DNA of 64,000 nucleotides from Taenia hydatigena (taxonomy: Eukaryota > Platyhelminthes > Cestoda > Cyclophyllidea > Taeniidae): NCBI GenBank assembly GCA_036345935.2, contig JADWOT020000006.1:1613493-1677492 (forward strand), read 5' to 3'. Position numbers and translations under genes: made by a program. The notes under the pieces were generated by a model, which saw only the letters and a program-made list of their open reading frames with translations, was not told the origin of the DNA and made no database searches. This document shows, one piece after another, positions 60,601 to 64,000 of the stretch. Within the stretch, counting starts at the first letter, position 1. Each line of letters begins with the position of its first letter.

Positions 60601-63512
60601 ATTCGAGTACAAATAGATGCAAGCAATGCGTCTCACTTAAAAAACGTGAGACAAGCAATGATTATTACCGAAAAGGCGACTACTGATGAATCACCCCGTC
60701 TGCAGAACCACGTCGAAATGCCTTTAGTTACTTCCCAACCCAACGATTCCTCAAATCGCTACAAAAACCCAGCTGGTGAAGAGTGGTTCAAATAGCATTC
60801 ACAAAATGGTATAGTTTAATCAGATTTAGCTAGTGCTGACATTCGTGACACTCCATCTCCAAGTGATTGAAGGACGTTCTAGCAGCCCACTGAACAGAAT
60901 GTGGAGGATGAAAAGACAGAGAGGTATAAAACTATTGACTTCATACATAGCATATTTAAGAGCACAATTAAATGGCCTACAGCACGAAAGCCGAGACACA
61001 CAGCCACACCACTTTTATGTCAAAGATAAATAATAATTACTCACCCCCATTAGTTGCTCGTCAATAAATTCATTTGAACCGGACAAACCACTTTGATCTC
61101 TGGCCGCCTGAAGTTGCACTAAAGACAAAGGATGACAATAAGCAAGGTTCGTAAAAAGAGCATAAATAATGAAGGAGAGGAGGGAGGGAAGGCCTTGACT
61201 AGAAATGGAAGCATATATCTAGTCACGAAGCCACACTTGCGATCACTGCGGGTCGTCACGACCTACGCAACTTCAACTCGGATAATCAAAAGGACGCTTG
61301 TATGTGTACAGGTAACTGAGAAGCGCATGCCTAAGCCGAGCAGTCGAGACGCGGAAACGAGTGATGCCCAACTCACCGGCTAACAGACGAGCTGCCTCCT
61401 CGGTCACATAGGTGCCTGGAGTGATTCGACTACGCTGCATTACTTGCTTCTCTGCAAATCATTACCAACAAAATAAGTCGACATGCGATTAGAGAGAGAG
61501 CTTCACAGACCCACCAAAGTGAGAAGCGAGAGTTAATCAAATTGAGAGGTCGAGGAGAGACTTCATGCTCAATGAAATGGAACTTATTTATGCACCATAG
61601 GTACCATTCTCAGGGGGTTTGTAAAAATGGCAAATTGTGTCGTCCATGCATTTGACGTTCTAAAGACTCTAACTTGAAACATCAATTCGAGAACCCATTA
61701 AGTCGCAATTATGATGTGTGTATAGGTATTTAACTTACTAGGAACATCAGACGTCTTTTTGACATTTTCATTTCGATCCTTAACTTCATTTGAGGCATGA
61801 ATGAAAGGCGATTTGGTGTCTGCGGTGGAGGCACCGGGTGGATTTGAGGAGGGGAGTTTGACGGCTGCTAATAGGGAGAAAAGAACGTCCCTCAAGTCAG
61901 TTGGCGTTGAAGGGAAGTGACAAGCACGAGAGCACCTACCTGGATGTGCATTCGCGCCAACCCCTCTGGCAGATGATTTTGGATCCGAATCAGAGCGAGC
62001 TTCTTTACCCTGGAAGGCAAACCAGCATACCAACAACAAAAGCGAAGACCTCACGAGAGAATAAAAAATTCAAATCACTTCTGTGGAGTGAAAAAAACTA
62101 ACACATCTAGTGGTCATGGGCACTAGTATTATCATCATCCGACTTGAGTGCTTTAAACAAACCGCTGCCACATGCAAGACGTCCAATGTAAAGAGGACAC
62201 AAAGCCCAATCGCATGCCATACCAAGATCCTTCCGGCCTGCAGTTTGCCATTGGAAATGGGATTAACTTTTCGAGGGATATGCGATTTGTCATCGGAAGG
62301 CGGCAATGGTGATGCTCGATAGTGAGGAGGTGGATTTTCGCTACGTCGAGGAAGCTGACTTCTACAAAGTGCAAAGGCTAGCTCAGTGGACTTGAACGAA
62401 AAGAATTAATATAAAGTCAAGTAATGCGACAAATAAAATACATAAAGCCAAATAAACCCCAGAATATTCAAGTAGGTCCTGCCGATTGGCAACAAAGCAC
62501 AATAGTACATGTATAATGTGTACTGGCGAAGGTTCTTCCCAATGTCAACTCCATTGACCATAGTAATCCCAAGATGGAGGGTTTCGTAAATTTCACCAGA
62601 CCTTCTGTCTATAAAGTCAGAATGAACTCCTAGCACCTCCCAAAAGTTCTCCCTTCGTTGGACATAGCGGTGACGGTTAAGAAGTTATGCTGTCCCTTCC
62701 CACTTTTATGCATCCCTATATTTTCGATAGCTGTTAAGGCTTGTATTAAGGGAGACGCTCATTCAAACAAGCATCTGCAACTCACGTTGCTTCTAACACA
62801 GTACCCTTAGTTTGCAGTGTCGTCCACAATACCAAGGGTTCGTCAAAGCACACTACTACGAACGCCATGCTCGAACTAAACTGAGAGCATAGCCTCGCTC
62901 GGTCTATGCGAGAAGTCTACAACAATGTGTTGGATTGTCCAGTAAGAATTCGCCTTTTCTCCGCAGCAGCAGACGCTCTATACACAATTTTGTGTTTACC
63001 ATACAGCAGAAGACGTGAAGTCACTAAACCGTCAAATTTTTGATGGCCAAAAGCACTTTAGTCAATAATACCAGTTAACAAGACCAGAAGAATTTGCATA
63101 AAGGGTAAACTTTTGAACAATAGTTTAACGGTGAATACGCATGCTTTGGCTAATTTGCCAATTTGATAGTGGCCGTATCTGGTAAGGATGAAAAAAGGGA
63201 GCCTAACAAACGGACAAGTTCCAGAATTAGTCTAAAGATCAGACTAATATTGGGATTGTCATGATGATATTGCTTGTTGGGATGAACAAAGAAAGCAAAG
63301 TTGTGCGCCTATAAGGATATGGTGGAATGAAACCGTAGGGTAAGAACATTAAAGTAAACCACTGTAGGCAATTTTATGCCTCGAAAGGTGACTAGGAATT
63401 CCCATGGAAACGTGCAAACATTCCCAGCTTAGATTAATGGGCCCACCATTCGAATTTAACGAACTTACGCGTGTCGAGGCAAAGGCCGGGCTCCACGATC
63501 GTGTTCAAATTC
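57601..63512 (-). CDS. ULK1/2: ULK1/2-type (ATG1) autophagy kinase, C-terminal EAT/MIT region and linker; kinase domain off the window
   Basis: ULK1/2 starts autophagy as the kinase of the ULK-ATG13-FIP200 complex; its C-terminal tandem MIT (EAT) domain binds ATG13 and membranes. Exons read right to left: 63470-63512, about 62240-62361, about 61941-62010, 61739-61864, 61377-61451, 61045-61118 (SNEFIDEQLMG), 59869-60095 (HRQEMQTMTMVLDLCELLAEL), 58857-58975 (RIVEQLVLYRRILYYLEYV), 58593-58747 (LYHRCYIRLCQL; HLSCITANRLIFNYALDQ), about 57960-58070 and 57601-57861 (ALQRYRAAITLIHGLCQHA). The order EHxEI, VEQLVLY, I.AERLIF and RY..AL.L..GL matches vertebrate ULK1/2. A short Ala/Arg tail follows the last helix. 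The Ser/Pro-rich linker (LPRRSENPPPHYRASPLPPS) is poorly conserved, as usual. The gene continues beyond 64000. Whether it is ULK1 or ULK2 cannot be decided; invertebrates usually have one gene. Confidence 0.85.
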
Positions 63513-64000
63513 TAGTAAGAGAGAAAAAAACACACACATTTCATCTCAATATCCAGTAAAGTTTCCTCAAAACAGCTACTTGAAGAAGCATTAAGAGTAT
63601 AGCTACTGACAGAGCATACTCCGGAATAGGAATACGTGAGCCCGAACTTGAATGCAGAATCCAGTTAACGCTGCTATCATAATTGAAAAAAGCAATTTAC
63701 AACCAATTTCAGAATCCGAGATTTATAAAAGCTTGCTCAAGTAAGAACCTATTTAGTCTAAAAACCTAGTTTTCAAACAGGAGGAAGACGCCGAGTCCAC
63801 AACACAACAGTACGTATAAATGAGATGTGGACGGGGTTTCTGGGCTGTTGGCAATAAAATTACATCGGTTATAAAGACAAATACAAGCAATTAACTTTTC
63901 AGCTAAAAAAGTGTAAAAAATTTTTGAAAATGAAATTAATCAGAAAAAAAACGAACTTATCTACCCCACAAGTTTACATAAGTTCTTCTGGAAGAACACC
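63513..64000. other. Intron sequence of the ULK gene at the right edge
   Basis: AT-rich sequence with no exon that I can support before the edge of the window. The kinase-domain exons are expected further right. Confidence 0.45.

Noticed and set aside
1..64000. tRNA, rRNA and CRISPR features
   Set aside because: No B-box or cloverleaf sequence, rRNA-like block or regularly spaced repeat array was seen by eye; the locus is nuclear eukaryotic DNA.

Overview
The window is nuclear DNA from a metazoan, most likely a parasitic flatworm (tapeworm or fluke; inference). The genes are multi-exon with GT-AG introns. They encode animal-type proteins: cilia proteins, TRRAP, SMG8, RBM25, ABHD13 and a ULK-type kinase. 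Introns near gene 5' ends are extremely short (29-38 nt) and those further downstream are longer, a polarity known from schistosomes. A decayed Ty3/gypsy LTR retrotransposon is also present. I see no bacterial, CRISPR or operator-type features and no convincing tRNA or rRNA gene.

Layout from left to right. (1) 22-3124, minus: N-terminal WD-repeat part of CFAP43, running off the left edge. (2) 5200-6170, minus: complete five-exon CIMAP3/pitchfork gene, so two ciliary genes lie in tandem. (3) 6171-10110: gene-poor DNA with one large imperfect inverted repeat. (4) 10111-14056: old, broken gypsy-type LTR element. (5) 14949-16241, minus: intronless ABHD13-like membrane serine hydrolase. (6) 16464-19834, minus: RBM25, 12 exons in one continuous frame. 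(7) 20745-47792, minus: TRRAP, the dominant gene, with HEAT, FAT, pseudokinase and FATC regions all recognisable. (8) 49057-55758, plus: complete 16-exon SMG8, head to head with TRRAP. (9) 57601-63512, minus: C-terminal EAT/MIT region and linker of a ULK1/2 (ATG1) kinase; its kinase domain lies beyond the right edge.

Functionally this is mainly a housekeeping neighbourhood. RBM25 works in splicing, SMG8 in nonsense-mediated decay (as partner of the PIKK SMG1), TRRAP is the PIKK-family scaffold of histone acetyltransferase complexes, and ULK starts autophagy. CFAP43 and CIMAP3 belong to motile or primary cilia. RBM25 and ABHD13 are only 222 nt apart on the same strand, which could matter in a lineage that uses spliced-leader trans-splicing. 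I found no convincing new multi-gene system. The best leads are the strong 5' mini-intron polarity, a probable GC-AG intron in SMG8, the TRRAP/SMG8 divergent pair and the unexplained inverted repeat.

Exon borders for CIMAP3, RBM25, SMG8 and parts of TRRAP were placed by hand from splice motifs and frame continuity. Others are approximate and marked so.
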